Origin: Alviniconcha marisindica
Taxonomy: Eukaryota; Mollusca; Gastropoda; Provannidae
Direction of reading: 5' to 3'
DNA length: 64,000 nucleotides
Assembly (NCBI GenBank): GCA_018857735.1
Contig: JABMCL010000106.1
Location: forward strand, 628,501-692,500
How positions within the stretch are numbered: position 1 is the first letter of the stretch; each line of letters begins with the position of its first letter. Positions 1 through 38,424 of this stretch are shown here, in pieces. A program made the translations under genes and the position numbers. A model generated the notes under the pieces. That model saw nothing but the letters and a program-made list of their open reading frames with translations, was not told where the DNA came from and searched no databases.

Positions 1-556
1 GAGAATAGAGCACTGTGAGAAAGAAAAGAAAAAGGTGCGGGAAGCGTTTCCTGTGAAAATGGAGCACTGTGGAAAAAAAGGTGGGAAGCATTTCCTGTGA
101 AAATGGAGCACTATGGAAAAAAAGGTGGGAAGCGTTTCCTGTGAAAATGGAGCACTGTGGAAAAAACACAGGTGGGAAGCGTTTCCTGTGAAAATGGAGC
201 ACTGTGAAAAAATAGTGGGAAGGGTTTCCTGTGAAAATGGAGCACTGTGGAAAAAAAGGTGGGAAGCATTTCCTGTGAAAATGGAGCACTGTGAGAGAAA
301 AAAAGTGGGAAGGGTTTCCTGTGAAAATGGAGCACTGTGAAAAAATAGTGGGAAGGGTTTCCTGTGAAAATGGAGCACTGTGGAAAAAAAGGTGGGAAGC
401 GTTTCCTGTGAAAATGGAGCACTGTGAGAGAAAAAAAGTGGGAAGGGTTTCCTGTGAAAATGGAGCACTGTGGAAAAAAAGTGGGAAGCATTTCCTGTGA
501 AAATGGAGCACTGTGGAAAAAAGTGGGCAGTGTTTCCTGTGAAACCGGAGCACTGT
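1..556. repeat. Minisatellite, about 43-47 bp unit
   Basis: About 12 copies around the core tcctgtgaaaatggagcact, with A-rich spacers of variable length. The array is cut by the window start. Confidence 0.95.
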
Positions 557-687
557 CAAAAAAAGAGTTCTAACTGTTTAGATTGAGCGCTGTGAAAAAC
601 GGTTTAAACAGCAATTACGTCCTCGGCCATTGGGACAAGAGTTGTCTCCTCCAGGAGACTGTATGACGGACACCAGTGACAGCCTTG

Positions 688-1128
688 TCAAAGAAACTGA
701 TGCCCTGAAGACCGCAGTTCTCTGTGCAGAGGGTGTGCGTGGCCCGTGTTGGAGACTAGAATGTACAAAATTTCATGCGAGACTTGCTGGCTGAAGCGTG
801 TGACCAGAAGCGTAGAGAGGAGAGCAACAGGATCATTGTCATCGTGGGTCTGAGTGAAATTCGTTAGGACTGGTTCGGGAATGTTCAGCTCTGAGAACGA
901 GACTGTGCTGTTTGGCTCAGCTGTCTGGATGCGACAGTAACCCTGGCACTTCAAATCAGGCCGAGAAAAGGAAAAGAAACTCATCGTCTTTGGAGCTAAA
1001 TGCCTCCACAGTCCTTTAGGCGTTTTTACAGCAGTGATCTTGCCTCCAAGACAGGCCTGAGAGTAGTGTGGATAACGTCCAGTCTCTCCGTGTTCGACCC
1101 GCCCACCAGGCTTTGTGGTGGACACCAG
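688..1128 (-). CDS. Probable terminal exon of an unidentified gene
   Basis: An open frame of 147 codons runs from a plausible acceptor (ctctgtccag/CTG, phase 0) to TGA at 688-690. The 146 residues are of mixed, protein-like composition, include GLWRHLAPKTMSFFSFSRPD, two N-glycosylation sequons (NST, NFT) and three cysteines. The repeats immediately upstream (1129-1480) contain copies of the same acceptor, the pattern seen at proven PARP2 exons. I do not recognise the family. Further exons would lie between here and PARP2, but none is evident. Confidence 0.4.
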   Translation of the reverse strand: MVSTTKPGGRVEHGETGRYPHYSQACLGGKITAVKTPKGLWRHLAPKTMSFFSFSRPDLKCQGYCRIQTAEPNSTVSFSELNIPEPVLTNFTQTHDDNDPVALLSTLLVTRFSQQVSHEILYILVSNTGHAHPLHRELRSSGHQFL

Positions 1129-1480
1129 CTGGACAGAGAAAAGGCGCTGGACAACTAAAAATGGATTGGTGTCAGACCATCGAATGTGAACTACAGCTGG
1201 ACAGCTCAAAATGGATTGTTGCCAGACCATTGACTGAACGTCGAAGGTAGACAACTGAAAGTGGATTGGTGCCAGCCCATCAACTATCATCTCCAGCTGG
1301 ACAACTGAAAATGGATTGGTGCCAGAGCATCGACTTATCTCCAGCTGAACAACTGAAAGTGGACTGGTGCCGGACCGTTGACTTATCTCCAGCTGAACCA
1401 TCAACTTTATCTCCCGCAGGACAACTGAAAACAGACTGGTGCCAGACCATCGACTTATCTCCAGCTGGTTAAAAGAGTTT
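1129..1480. repeat. Acceptor-derived minisatellite next to the unknown exon
   Basis: About seven units near 50 bp with the core ctccagctggacaactgaaa. On the minus strand each carries gttgtccag/CTGG, like the acceptor of the exon at 1128. Confidence 0.85.
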
Positions 1481-1494
1481 GGTTTGGTCAGCAA

Positions 1495-3650
1495 CCATTA
1501 TTTTCATGCTCCTAACCAAACGCAATGCTTTTACCAAGTCATAAATTAGAAATTTGTGTTCATAACTGCTCTTTCTTTAACTAATGAAATGTTTTAGTCC
1601 ACAGGAGAACTTCTCTTTTCCATTCTTGACTTAAAAATTAGGGTTTTGTTCTGTTTTGCGTCATGTACGTTCCTGTCAGATCTGTGTGAACTTTAAAAAG
1701 GTTGGATTCATACATGTACATGAATGCTTTTGTGCATATGTGCATGAATGTGTGCATGGGTATGTGCGTGTGAGAGAGGAAGAAAACCTGGAGACGCAAG
1801 TGATGTGAAAGTGTTCAGTTGTACGAGGGATTGGTGGTTTGATGCAAACAGTGCAGTGGTGTACAATTTGATGGACTCTTCATGCCATGAACATTTGAAA
1901 GTATGCGTGCTTTGTCAAACATGTCTGATTCATCATGTCTGCACACACCCCTGCCCCCATCACCAAAAAAAAAAAAAAAAAAGAAGAAAGAAGAAAAATG
2001 TTTGTTTTGTCTAGTTGGTCATGTTCAGCTTGTCACTGGAAAAGAAAAAAAAATCCTCCTTGTTGGTTTCGAGGCATCTAATGGACGTCATTTTGCCACT
2101 CTATGACTCACAGTGAGTCCCATAAAAAAAAGTGTATGTGTGTAGTGAGTGTGTGGTCATCTAGCAGGCTGTAATGGTAACAAACAAAGACAGGACTCTT
2201 TTTTTCTCTCCAGACATCTTAAATGAGACAAATTTCAAATGTTGTTGGAAGTGTTGCTTTACGTCCACAGAAACCATAGGTTTATTAGGGACGGGAGCCC
2301 AGGACGTCCACAGAAACCGTAGGTTTATTAGGGACGGGAGCCCAGGATGTCCACCTCCACTTTCACGCAGCTCCTGAGCTCCCAACGTCAAATTCTGCGT
2401 GGTTGCATTAAATACTGAAATATTTCAAGAGCACAGTGATGTCAGATGATCAGAACTGAAAGCAAGTCACAGTTTGTAATACAATCTTCTTAAGAGCTCA
2501 CGCTTTTATAAAAAATCTTGTTCAGTAGGTTCTCTCATTCAACTGAGTTCTAACTTAATTGGTTTTTTGTTACCCATCTGGTCAGTATTTTGCAGCTTTA
2601 GTGGGTCTTCAAGGGAAGTAATTATGCATTCATTTCCCTTACCCGCCAAAGCTTTCAAATCCAGTTTGTTTTGGGGACAAAATGTTTAAAATCTGTCAAA
2701 CTTTGCATGGTGGTGATCTGTATTTACTTGTACACATTGAAGCAGTTTGAGAAAGCTTCATCTAATCTGGAGTTCACAGCAGTTCTGTAAAGGTGCAACT
2801 GAAGACTGTATTTTCACACAAAAGTTACAATTTAATGTTCAGAAACTCGAAACCTTTAACAATAACCTTAGCCATATTTTCGACACTGCTTAAGCGAAAT
2901 ACTTTTGACAGCATAGAGTTCACTCCTGCTCAGCTTCATTCAAACCAGTTTGGTCACCCTGGTCAAATTTCAAGGTCACATTTTCTTCAGCAAGTTTTTG
3001 TCAGATAGTCATCATAGTGTTCAGACTATGTGTAATGGAATCATGTGCAAAAGTGTTGAAGAATCACTAGTCCTGTTTGTATTGTTTTGTGAAAATTCCT
3101 TGACCGTGACCTATTTTTGAAAGTTACAGGATGGAGACTGAAGTTAGGGTTGTATTTTGCCACTTTGAATGGGAGTGAGCAAAAGATTAATTTTTTTCCG
3201 TCTGTTAATTTCCATCTTCAGCCGCTGTAGACACACAGTGAGTGGGTGTGGGTGCGATTGTTGTAATGCTTGCATGTAAACATGAGAAATACGATTCTGA
3301 TGGGATGTGTTTTTCTATCATGGTGCACTACCCCAGTTGACCCTTCACACAAGGGCACTACATTTCGTCTCTCTTTTCTTCTTTGTTGCTTTCAACGGGG
3401 ACATTTCATAAACAGTCTTGATTCCTGTGTTTCCGAGTATCTGGCTTTTATCTTGCACAGAAAGCAGATGTCAACATTTTAAAACGTGGACTCCATTATG
3501 TGCTCTGTTGGGTTTGTTTTTTTGGGGGGTGGCGGAAGGAGGGTTGACACGCAATCATGTATGTCTGTGTAATGATGAGTGTTCAGCTAGACACGGGGTC
3601 ATCTGTTGCGGCACACAAAAAATATCAAGCATTTCTCTTTGTCAGATTGT
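1495..3650. other. No gene seen
   Basis: AT-rich unique sequence with an A-run at about 1964-1982. A duplicated 55-bp SINE-B tail fragment lies at 2262-2350 (gtccacagaaaccrtaggtt twice). No spliced coding signal recognised on either strand. Confidence 0.6.
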
Positions 3651-3785
3651 GATGAATTCTTTCTTTCATGTGATGATGAATTCTTTCTTTCATGTGATGA
3701 TGAATTCTTTCTTTCATGTGATGATGAATTCTTTCATGGTGATGATGAATTCTTTCATGAGATGAATTCTTTCATGTGATGATGT
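3650..3785. repeat. Short tandem repeat, 24-bp unit
   Basis: About seven copies of gatgatgaattctttctttc, the later ones shortened. Confidence 0.9.
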
Positions 3786-3924
3786 TCGTGTCCGAGAATA
3801 TTACTGGGGGCATTAGAGAGGCAAATTTCCAAGCGGTATCAAGGTCCTTCTCTACTGGTAAGTAGGGATGGGGTGTTGGCAGTCCACGCTAACCACACAA
3901 AATTAACCCCTTCCCTTCCAAATA

Positions 3925-4400
3925 GTTTTTACTGCAGGTTGTTGTCGATTGCTTTTGTAGGGCGCTATTCTCCGCTCTTGTTGCCTGTGATTCTGAATGA
4001 GTGGTTGTAACCTTTCATGGTGCCATCTATTTGGTGTACTTACAGTGCTGTTTGGTTGTCGTATCCTGTGTGGCTGGTGATGCGTGAAACTGCTTCCATC
4101 TTGGTGCAGATTCTGTGTACCCGTACAACCATGCACCAGTTTACAGTGTCACTTCATGCAAAGCCACATACATAGGGTGCATGTGTGCTGTGCTGTAACC
4201 TGCCACCTGCACTTTTGGCAGAATGGGATCTTCTTCTATGGGCTACTGCAGTAACACAAAGGTGGAGCAGATACCAAAATAAGTGTCAGCACAGAAGGTT
4301 AGCCCTGGAGGAGAAAATCCTCCCACCACTCCTGCCAGGACTCAAATCTATGACCTATTGATGGCGAATCTGGTGTTCTAACCACAACCACTCCCTAAGG
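3925..4400 (-). mobile_element. tRNA-derived SINE, family A
   Basis: The tRNA-like head is at the high-coordinate end: A-box-like tggttagaacacc and B-box-like agatttgagtcc. The body shares long blocks (cactttt ggcagaat, cacttcatgcaaagcc) with the copy at 12955-13405. Degenerate. Confidence 0.75.
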
Positions 4401-4424
4401 TTTAGTCTACTCCACCTGTTCAAA

Positions 4425-4690
4425 ATTAACCCTTTCCTTGCCAGACAGTTTGTGCTGCAGTTTGTCTCGTGACACAATAAAGTTTTTTGTATTCTGTTCC
4501 GATGATTCAGAGAGTTTACTCCAACTACACAAAATTAACCCTTTCGACACAAAATTAACCTTTTCCTTGCCAAACAGTTTGTGAAGTTTGTCTCGCAACA
4601 CAATAACGTTTCTGTGTTCTGTTTAGATTCCTTCAGAGTCTACTCCCAATTACACAAAATTAACCATTTCCCTGCAGAAACATTTGTACC
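4425..4690. repeat. Tandem copies of a piggyBac-MITE end
   Basis: Three to four units of about 100 bp, each starting near ttaaccctttccttgcc and containing cagtttgt and gtctcg. They resemble the terminal repeats of the elements at 40486 and 53247. Confidence 0.7.
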
Positions 4691-4869
4691 GCTAGTTTCC
4701 AATTGCTTTGGGGAACTGTCCCTGAAAAAGAAGTTCAGACTTCATTTGCTCCACGTGAGAATGTGTGGAAAGAACTCAAGCCAGATGTGTGACATCAAAT
4801 GGGAAGCACTCTTTTTTATGATGTCAGGCAGGAAGAAACATTCTTGATACTATTACTAATGACCATTGC

Positions 4870-5540
4870 CATTGTTCTGCTGCTTTGAATGGGTTCTGAT
4901 GACAACCCATTTTCAGTCACACAGAGTTGTAAAAGAAATACTGATCAAAATATTTTATGCTGCTTGAATTTGAATCAGCTGAGTATTTTTCTCGGGACTG
5001 TTCTGATGACAACCATTTTCAGTCACACGGAGTTGTAAAAGAAATACTGATCAAAATATTTTATGCTGCTTGAATGTGAATCAACTGAGTATTTTTCTTG
5101 GGACTGTTCTGATGACAACCCATTTTCAGTCACATAAAGTTGTAAAAGAAATACTGATCAATAGTTTCATGCTGCTTTGAATGTGAATCAACTGAGCATT
5201 TCACTCAGGACTGTTCCGATGACAACCCATTTTCAGTCACACAGAGTTGTAAAAGAAATACTGATCAATAGTTTCATGCTGCTTTGAATGTGAATCAACT
5301 GAGCATTTCACTCGGGACTGTTCTGATTACAACCCATTTTCAGTCACACGGAGTTGTAAAAGAAATACTGATCAAAATATTTTATGCTGCTTGAATGTGA
5401 ATCAGCTGAGTATTTTTCTCGGGACTGTTCTGATGACAACCCATTTTCAGTCACATAAAGTTGTAAAAGAAATACTGATCAACAGTTTTCATGCTGCTTT
5501 GAATGCGAGTCAGCTGAGCATTTTCCTCTTGCTATTCTTG
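4870..5540. repeat. Tandem repeat, about 110-bp unit
   Basis: Six copies containing cattttcagtcacacagagt and gtaaaagaaatactgatca. Two subtypes alternate (aaaatattttatgctgc versus atagtttcatgctgc). Confidence 0.93.
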
Positions 5541-6039
5541 TTTTTTTGTTGTAAATATTGGTAGTACAATTCTAGAGACTGCCCAAAGGCTCGCGTTTCA
5601 CACAAATTGATTTGCAACAGAAAAGAGAGAGTGAGAGAGCAAAAGAGAGAGAGAGAGAAGAAAGAAAAAAAGTGTGAGAAAAGATGAGAGAATGTGTGCG
5701 GCTGTTTGAGAGATGCATGAGAACATATAACTGGTCACAGTCTGATGCCGCGCTGCCACCTTGTGATTTTTGGGGTGAGGCTGTTGACCGCATCTTGACC
5801 TGTCAAGAAGATGACGTTTTTCAGTTGGTCAAGATTGAAAAGCTGTCAATAAAGTTTCTGTGTTCAAACTGTCTCCATTTTGTTTTTGTTTTGATTTGAT
5901 TGTTATTATTAGAATAGTACTGTTTTTTTCTCTCTGGGTGTGGGTGAAATGTGTTGAGAGGCTGTTGGTGGAGTGTATGTGTGTATGTGATTACCCCCAG
6001 AAAGTCCCCTGCCCTAAGCCCAGATAATGGCTGGCTCTT

Positions 6040-6485
6040 GAATGACTTGGTTTGTTTGTGAGTTTGACCAGAAAGACTTCCCATCACACGGTACCATGTC
6101 ACCCAGGTCTGTCTGTGAGTTTGACCAGAAACAGACTTCCCATCACACGGTACCATGTCACCCAGGTCTATTTGTGAGTTTGACCAGAAACAGACTTCCC
6201 ATCACACGGTACCATGTTACCCAGGTCTATTTGTGAGTTTGACCAGAAACAGACTTCCCATCACACGGTACCGTGTCACCCAGGTCTGTCTGTGAGTTTG
6301 ATCAGAAACAGACTTCCCATCACACGGTACCATGTCACCCAGGTCTGTCTGTGAGTTTGATCAGAAACAGACTTCCCATCACACAGTACCGTGTCACCCA
6401 GGTCTGTTTGTGAGATTGACCAGAAACAGACTTCCCATCACATGGTACTCTGTGAGTTTGACCAGAAATAGAATTCCCATCACAC
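6040..6485. repeat. Tandem repeat, about 60-bp unit
   Basis: About eight copies with gtgagtttgaccagaaacag and cccatcacacggtacc. The unit length is a multiple of three, so spurious long ORFs cross it. Confidence 0.95.
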
Positions 6486-6889
6486 CGTACATTGTCGCTC
6501 AATTCGCACAGTTTTACCCACAACAGACTCGTGAAACTGTTGCTGTTGATCCGTCTATTCACAAAGGTGCCCAAATATTCTGGCAAATCAACTGCTGCCT
6601 TTGTTGCCATCATAAGAACATCACCTTCATGGCATTTCCAACTGAGAGCATTTAAGCCTACAAATGCAAAAGGGTACAGTAGCTTAAACATCAAAACATG
6701 ATTTAAAGAAAGATTGTCCTTGAGGCCGGAGCGTACATACAAAGATATTCAACATTTCATTTCAGACTGTGAAACGCACAGACAACAACACACTGAACAA
6801 GTGAACAGTGCTGAGCCTGAAAATCCAACAACGGGACGAGCTAAATGATCAGGAGCAGAGCAAACATTTCATCATAACACTGTTCTCCC

Positions 6890-7460
6890 CACACCCCACC
6901 CTCCTTGCCACATGCAATTTAGACTTTTCTGAGAAGGCCCTGTAAAATTCACAAAGCGTAACCCCTCTTTCATTTTCACAACTCTGAAGAATCGCACTGG
7001 CCCACAGAGAAAGCAGTTCATTATAAAACTGTCCACCCCCACCCCATTGCCAGAAGCAATTTTCCAGGTCTTGCTAGAAGTAATTTTCCAAGCCTTGCCA
7101 GAAGCAATTTTTCAAGCCTTGCCAGAAGCAATTTTCCAAGCCTTGCCAGAAGCAATTTTCGAAACAGGCCTTCTACACCTCACAAAGCATAAACCCCTCT
7201 TTCATCTTCGTATCTCTGAAGAATGGCACTGAGCACAGTGAAAACATTTCATTATAAAACTGTTTGCCCTCACTTGCCCAAGCTTGGCACATGCTGTATT
7301 ATGAGCACTGAAAAACAACTGTTTTTTCATTTTCACAACAGAAGAACCACACTGATCCACAGAGAAAAAAATTCATTATAACACTGTTTACCTGCCCAAA
7401 ACCATAAACATAAACCATTCTTTTATTTTCACAGCTCTGAAGAATCACACAGCCATTTAT
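6890..7460. repeat. Degenerate higher-order repeat
   Basis: Three diverged copies of a block with ctctttcattttcacaactc and ttcattataaaactgt. The middle copy contains five tandem 24-bp units (ttgccagaagcaattttcca) at 7045-7165. Confidence 0.8.
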
Positions 7461-7592
7461 CCCTAAGCATATCGCTGTGTAAAAACCAAACAAACAACAG
7501 GTCAAGAACAGGCAGTTGTAACAAAATGTCAGTTCTGCTCCCAGTTTGGCGCCCCCCCCCCCTCAAAAAAAATTGACATAAGTTAGTCAGCG

Positions 7593-8645
7593 AATGGATT
7601 ATAACATCCTGTCAACGGTGCTGGGTCACTTCAGGAAAACATCCTGTCAACAGTGGTTGGTCACTTCAGGAAACAGTCATCCTGTCAACAGCGCTGGGTC
7701 ACTTCAGGAAAACATCCTGTCAACAGCGGTGGGTCACTTCAGGAAAAGTCATCCTGTCAACAGCGCTGGGTCACTTCAGGAAAACATCCTGTCAACAGCG
7801 CTGGGTCACTTCAGGAAAACTGTCATCCTGTCAAAAGTGGTGGGTCACTTCAGGAAAACTGCCATCCTGTCAACAGCGATGGGTCACTTCAGGAAAACTG
7901 TCATCCTGTCAACAGCGGTAGGTCACTTCAGGAAAACTGTCATCCTGTCAACAGTACTGGGTCACTTCAGGAAAACTGTCATCCTGTCAACAGTACTGGG
8001 TCACTTCAGGAAAACAGTCATCCTGACAACAGCACTGGATCACTTCAGGAAAACAAACTGTCAACAGCGCTGGGTCACTTCAGGAAAACAAACTGTCATC
8101 CTGTCAACAGCGCTGGGTCACTTCAGGAAAACAAACTGTCATCCTGTCAACAGCGCTGGGTCACTTCAGAAAACAGTCATCCTGTCAACAGCGCTGGGTC
8201 ACTTCAGGAAAACAGTCATCCTGTCAACAGCGCTGGGTCACTTCAGAAAACAGTCATCCTGTCAACAGCGCTGGGTCACTTCAGAAAAGTCATCCTGTCA
8301 ACAGCGCTGGGTCACTTCAGGAAAACAGTCATCCTGTTAACAGCACTGGGTCACTTCAGAAAACAGTCATCCTGTCAACAGCGCTGGGTCACTTCAGAAA
8401 ACAGTCATCCTGTCAACAGCGCTGGGTCACTTCAGGAAAACAGTCATCCTGTCAACAGCGCTGGGTCACTTCAGGAAAACAAACTGTCATCCTATCAACA
8501 GAGCTGGGTCACTTCAGGAAAACATCCTGTCAACAGCACTGGGTCACTTCAGGAAAACAGTCATCCTGTCAACAGCAAAGGGTCCCTTCAGGAAAACAAA
8601 CATCCTGTCAACAGCGCTGGGGCACTTCAGGAAAACAGATGTTGA
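7593..8645. repeat. Minisatellite, 36-45 bp unit
   Basis: About 27 copies with the core tgtcaacagcgctgggtcac. The first unit runs out of atggattataacatcctgtcaa, which resembles the edge of the dispersed repeat E at 13570 and 38430. Confidence 0.96.
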
Positions 8646-8856
8646 CAAAACATGAACAGTAGCACAAATATGATATGTACATACAAAAAAATATATAAAC
8701 AAAAAGTATATTATTACACTGTCCCTACCTGATCCAGGTATGAAAACCCAACACATTGCAGAAACGCGCCCGTTTTAAAGTGGATCTATATATTCCATGA
8801 ACTCTGAGTAAGGAGAGTTGCATTAATCACATTTCACAACAAGCCAGGTGACCTGC

Positions 8857-8862
8857 TTTATT
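8857..8862 (-). terminator. Possible poly(A) signal of PARP2
   Basis: AATAAA on the minus strand about 590 nt after the stop codon. No transcript evidence; a weaker variant nearer the stop could be used instead. Confidence 0.3.
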
Positions 8863-9449
8863 CCACAGACCCAGGTGGGAAACTGTGCTAGCCACACCTA
8901 ATGCAGTTAAAAAGGGAGAGAGGATGTGTAAAAAGTATTTCTGCAAATAAAGTGGGGGGAAAATGAGTATGGTCGACTTCACGGGCAGCAGGTGAAGCAT
9001 GCAAGGCTATATTCTGACCTACTTCATGCTTAAAAGAAAGAACCTCCATCACTCTGGGTTCACAGGCAGAGGGGACCTGAATTTCCACAGTGGCAATATC
9101 TCCTGACAAATGGGAAATAAATGCTTTCACAGGGAACACCATTTACTCCAGTAAAATCCATGTTCAGCGGCACATTACAGCATGGAAAATTAACAACTCT
9201 TGAAACCCACTATACCACTCTCGAAACCCACTGTACCTATGCAGGCGTTGTGTCCCTGCAGAGCAATGGCTTTGCGCTGCCACAGGTAAACATCATCAGT
9301 GGAAAAGTTAAAAATCACTGCTTATCTAAAAACAACATTTAACAATGATTGGATTTAAAAAGTCCGGCCATGGCTGGAACATAAGAAATCAGCTCACGCC
9401 TCAAAAGCCTGGAAAACAGCAATCCGTGTTTGTTTGTTTTTTAACCAGG

Positions 9450-35732
<26,283 letters not shown>

Positions 35733-35797
35733 ACACCGCTTTACTGTCGCTCAAAAAATCGCGCAAAATCAGACCGTGGAATTGACCGGCTGTCCTT

Positions 35798-35807
35798 CGC
35801 GCATGCG
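35798..35807 (-). promoter_or_regulatory. NRF-1-like palindrome in PARP2 proximal promoter or 5' UTR
   Basis: CGCGCATGCG lies about 66 bp upstream of the PARP2 start codon and matches the core of the NRF-1 binding site (YGCGCAYGCGCR), which is common in CpG-rich metazoan promoters. No TATA box is evident. Confidence 0.35.
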
Positions 35808-35834
35808 TTGTCAGTGATAATTACTCAGTAACGG

Positions 35835-35961
35835 CTTTTGACGCTGGTAAGCCGTTGGGCGAAGCACGAGAGGGTTATTTCAACATAATTACTCATTATC
35901 TGAACATAATTGCTAATTATTTTTACGATGCTCGGTTGCAACGGCTTTCTCGCGTCAAAAG
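35835..35961. mobile_element. Small foldback/MITE-like element upstream of PARP2
   Basis: The ends are inverted: cttttgacgc at 35835-35844 pairs with gcgtcaaaag at 35952-35961. The match continues inwards (aagccgttg pairing with caacggctt), giving arms of about 32 bp around an AT-rich centre. It sits about 100 bp from the PARP2 ATG. Confidence 0.6.
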
Positions 35962-36362
35962 GGTCCTAGACGGTTCCCCCCCCCCCCCCCCCCCTCCTTT
36001 ATTTTTATAATCTTTTGTACTATTTCACGTAGTCTTTCCTTTTTAAAGCAACGAATGAGGTTTGCAAGCGTAAAGTGTGGTTGCAGTTTCTATGTTTGTC
36101 AGTGTGTGCGCCGCGCGCGCGCATGCGTGCGTGGGAGCCGGTGTGTGGTGTGACGTTTTTGGTGTGTGTGTGTGTGTGTGCGTGTGTGTGTGCGCGAGTT
36201 TGTGCGCGCGTGCGGCAGTGTCAGTGTCAGTCACGTTTGAGTGCGTGCAGTGCGTGTGTGTGTGCGTGCGCGCGCGCTCGCGTGTGAATTGGAAGTGATA
36301 CTAGTGTAACTGCAGATTAAGTTTACCACTGTTTATTACTGAGAGCAAGGCAATGTTTTCCA

Positions 36363-36675
36363 TTATACGTAAAATATGGATGCATTAACAATCTTAAACA
36401 AAAAGCAAGACCAAACGAAACTTATAACAGGCCAGGAGAGGCCACCAATGCTAGAACGGTACCCCTGCCTCTTCAGGCTCCTTTCACTTTCAGCTCCTTC
36501 TTTCTCTGTGTCCTGGATCTTGTTTACAGCTTCTTCTTCCTCTGCTTCTTCGTGTTTGTGAAGGTCTTGCTGACAGATCAAAGTTTCTTCGAGCTTCACA
36601 AATGCCTTGGTCACGACTCGGAGAAACTCAGCGACAAGTATGATACGGTCACGTAGTGCCAGGCCTAGTCTATAA
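36363..36675 (-). CDS. Candidate orphan terminal exon, charged C terminus
   Basis: A strong acceptor (T-rich, ttttttttaacag/T) opens a 104-codon frame to TAA at 36363. It reads RLGLALRDRIILVAEFLRVV, then an acidic stretch (HEEAEEEEAVNKIQDTEKEG), then hydrophobic residues. No upstream exon with matching phase is found between here and TK2. It could be an alternative exon, a retrocopy fragment or chance. Confidence 0.25.
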
Positions 36676-37544
36676 CTGTTAAAAAAAACAACAAAAAAAC
36701 AGCTTCGCCCAGGGAACCGAAAAAGTGCAGTGGCTGGTCAGCCTGCATAGGTGCTTCTTCACTGAAGTGTTGATCACAAAAGACAGAGCTTTGGTCACAA
36801 GAACTGTTCAGTCAGTCACAGTTGCTGTGAGTCGAGTTCAGTTTGAATTAACCAATCAAAACCAGCCACTGAGTCTGGGAATCGGCTAAAAATGCATGGA
36901 CCTGTAAAAATTATGTAGAAATAAGTCCATGGTTTAGCCACACGAACAATGGTGTCAATGCCCCCCTCAACCCCCATCTTCTTCTACAAGTCCCGTTTTC
37001 TGTCGTTTTTGTTCGGTTGTGTGCCGGTGTGTACGAGTGCGGCCGTGTGTTTTGTGTGTGTGTGTTTCCCCGTTTTTGAGGTCTTGGTCAACCTCTGTCA
37101 GTTTGCCCGTTTGGGGACGTTAACAGTGTCTAGGTTTGGGCCAGGACAACCTCTCCCATTTTGCCCGTTTCTGGGTGTTAAATGTGCCTCAATTCGGGTT
37201 TGGTCAACATCTCTTATTTTGTCAGTTTTTCACTGTCCAAGCCGTCTCAGCTTCTGTATTTCACCAAAGACTGTCCCGTATCCTAAGAAGTTTGCATCTT
37301 GTATCAACGCTGCTTTTTGATCTACATCTAAAGCCCAAACCAACCCCCCCAAAAAAACAACAACAACAAACAAACAAACAAACAAAAAACAACAACAAAA
37401 ACCCATATAAAGTCGATCAGACAGGAACTTGCAGAGATTGTTTTTTTTATCTTTTATACAGTTTTCAAGTTCACTTTTCCAGCACACTGAGACTTTGAAT
37501 GGATGTCAAGGTCATAGCAAACTAACATGAATGGGTAAAGCTAG

Positions 37545-37790
37545 TAAGTAAACATGGTGCTTAACGTCCACAGAAACCATAAGGCTTATTAGGGATGAGG
37601 AGAAGGGGGTATGGAGGTGGGGGAAGAGGGAGATTATATACCTATCACTGCAATGTTTCATTAATTGTGAGAGACAGAGTCACAAGACAATGTCCACACA
37701 CCACAACTTTTGAAGAGAGAGGAGAGCCGAAGCGGAATCAAACAGAGGTCCTTCTGCTTACCAGCCAAACTGGCTCACAGGGGTAAAGCT
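37545..37790 (-). mobile_element. tRNA-derived SINE, family B
   Basis: Tail gtgcttaacgtccacagaaa, body cctatcactgcaatgtttca, degenerate head at high coordinates (tttgattccgcttcgg). Same family as 58513, 58851, 60389 and 61683. Confidence 0.8.
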
Positions 37791-38182
37791 CAAAAGATTT
37801 CATAATTTATAAGCAAAATCTAAAAAAATCTTGCTTTGATGGTGTCAAAGAAAAGGCCTTTGAGAAATACAGGAAAGGTATCAATTGTCTTTGTCATGAC
37901 ATGCTAGCGTGACAAATAAGGTCATGTGCACCACCTTGGGCTTGCCTGTAGTAAATGGATAAAGCTGAAGCTTGATAATGATATGCTGATGAGAAAATAA
38001 AACTGATAGAATGAGATTCAATCACATAAAAGGTTCAAAAGAACGCTATTTATTAGTACAAAACATGTAAACGGTCAAATTTTTTAATGTGTTTGTCTTT
38101 AATCTTTTGTGTGTTTGGATCTTGTTTTAGAACATTAGCAGTCATTCTTGTTTAGATTTTTTGGGATAGAATAAGAACTTGC

Positions 38183-38317
38183 CTAGACATATAACTCAGT
38201 TTCAAGGCTGATGCTGCTGTGATTCTCAAAAATATTAGGGTTGAACAGCTGGCTGTCTGGCTTAAATCTGATCAGTACAATGACCCACTTTTTTGTTTGT
38301 GTAAAAGTCCCCAACCT
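38183..38317 (-). CDS. Candidate orphan terminal exon, short
   Basis: Acceptor ttctttcacag/AGG opens 44 codons to TAG (38183-38185), containing KKWVIVLIRFKPDSQLF and ending ETELYV. It lies between the TK2 stop and the PARP2 start. No partner exon or homologue is recognised. Confidence 0.2.
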   Translation of the reverse strand, partial: RLGTFTQTKKWVIVLIRFKPDSQLFNPNIFENHSSISLETELYV

Positions 38318-38424
38318 CTGTGAAAGAAACAAAGACAGAAAGAATTAAAAAAAGCACAGAGAAAAAGAGCACGAAACAATACAATCATGTCTTCTTTATT
38401 TTTCCATGACATAAGACAATTACT

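Noticed and set aside
5684..5899. Plus-strand small frame with a downstream AATAAA
   Set aside because: No splice signals or homologue; AATAAA is expected by chance in AT-rich sequence.
7594..8645. Overlapping 248- and 330-codon open frames on the plus strand
   Set aside because: The minisatellite unit lacks stops in several frames; repetitive peptide without other coding features.
7593..8645. CRISPR array
   Set aside because: Units are contiguous without unique spacers, and the host is a eukaryote. The same applies to all other arrays here.
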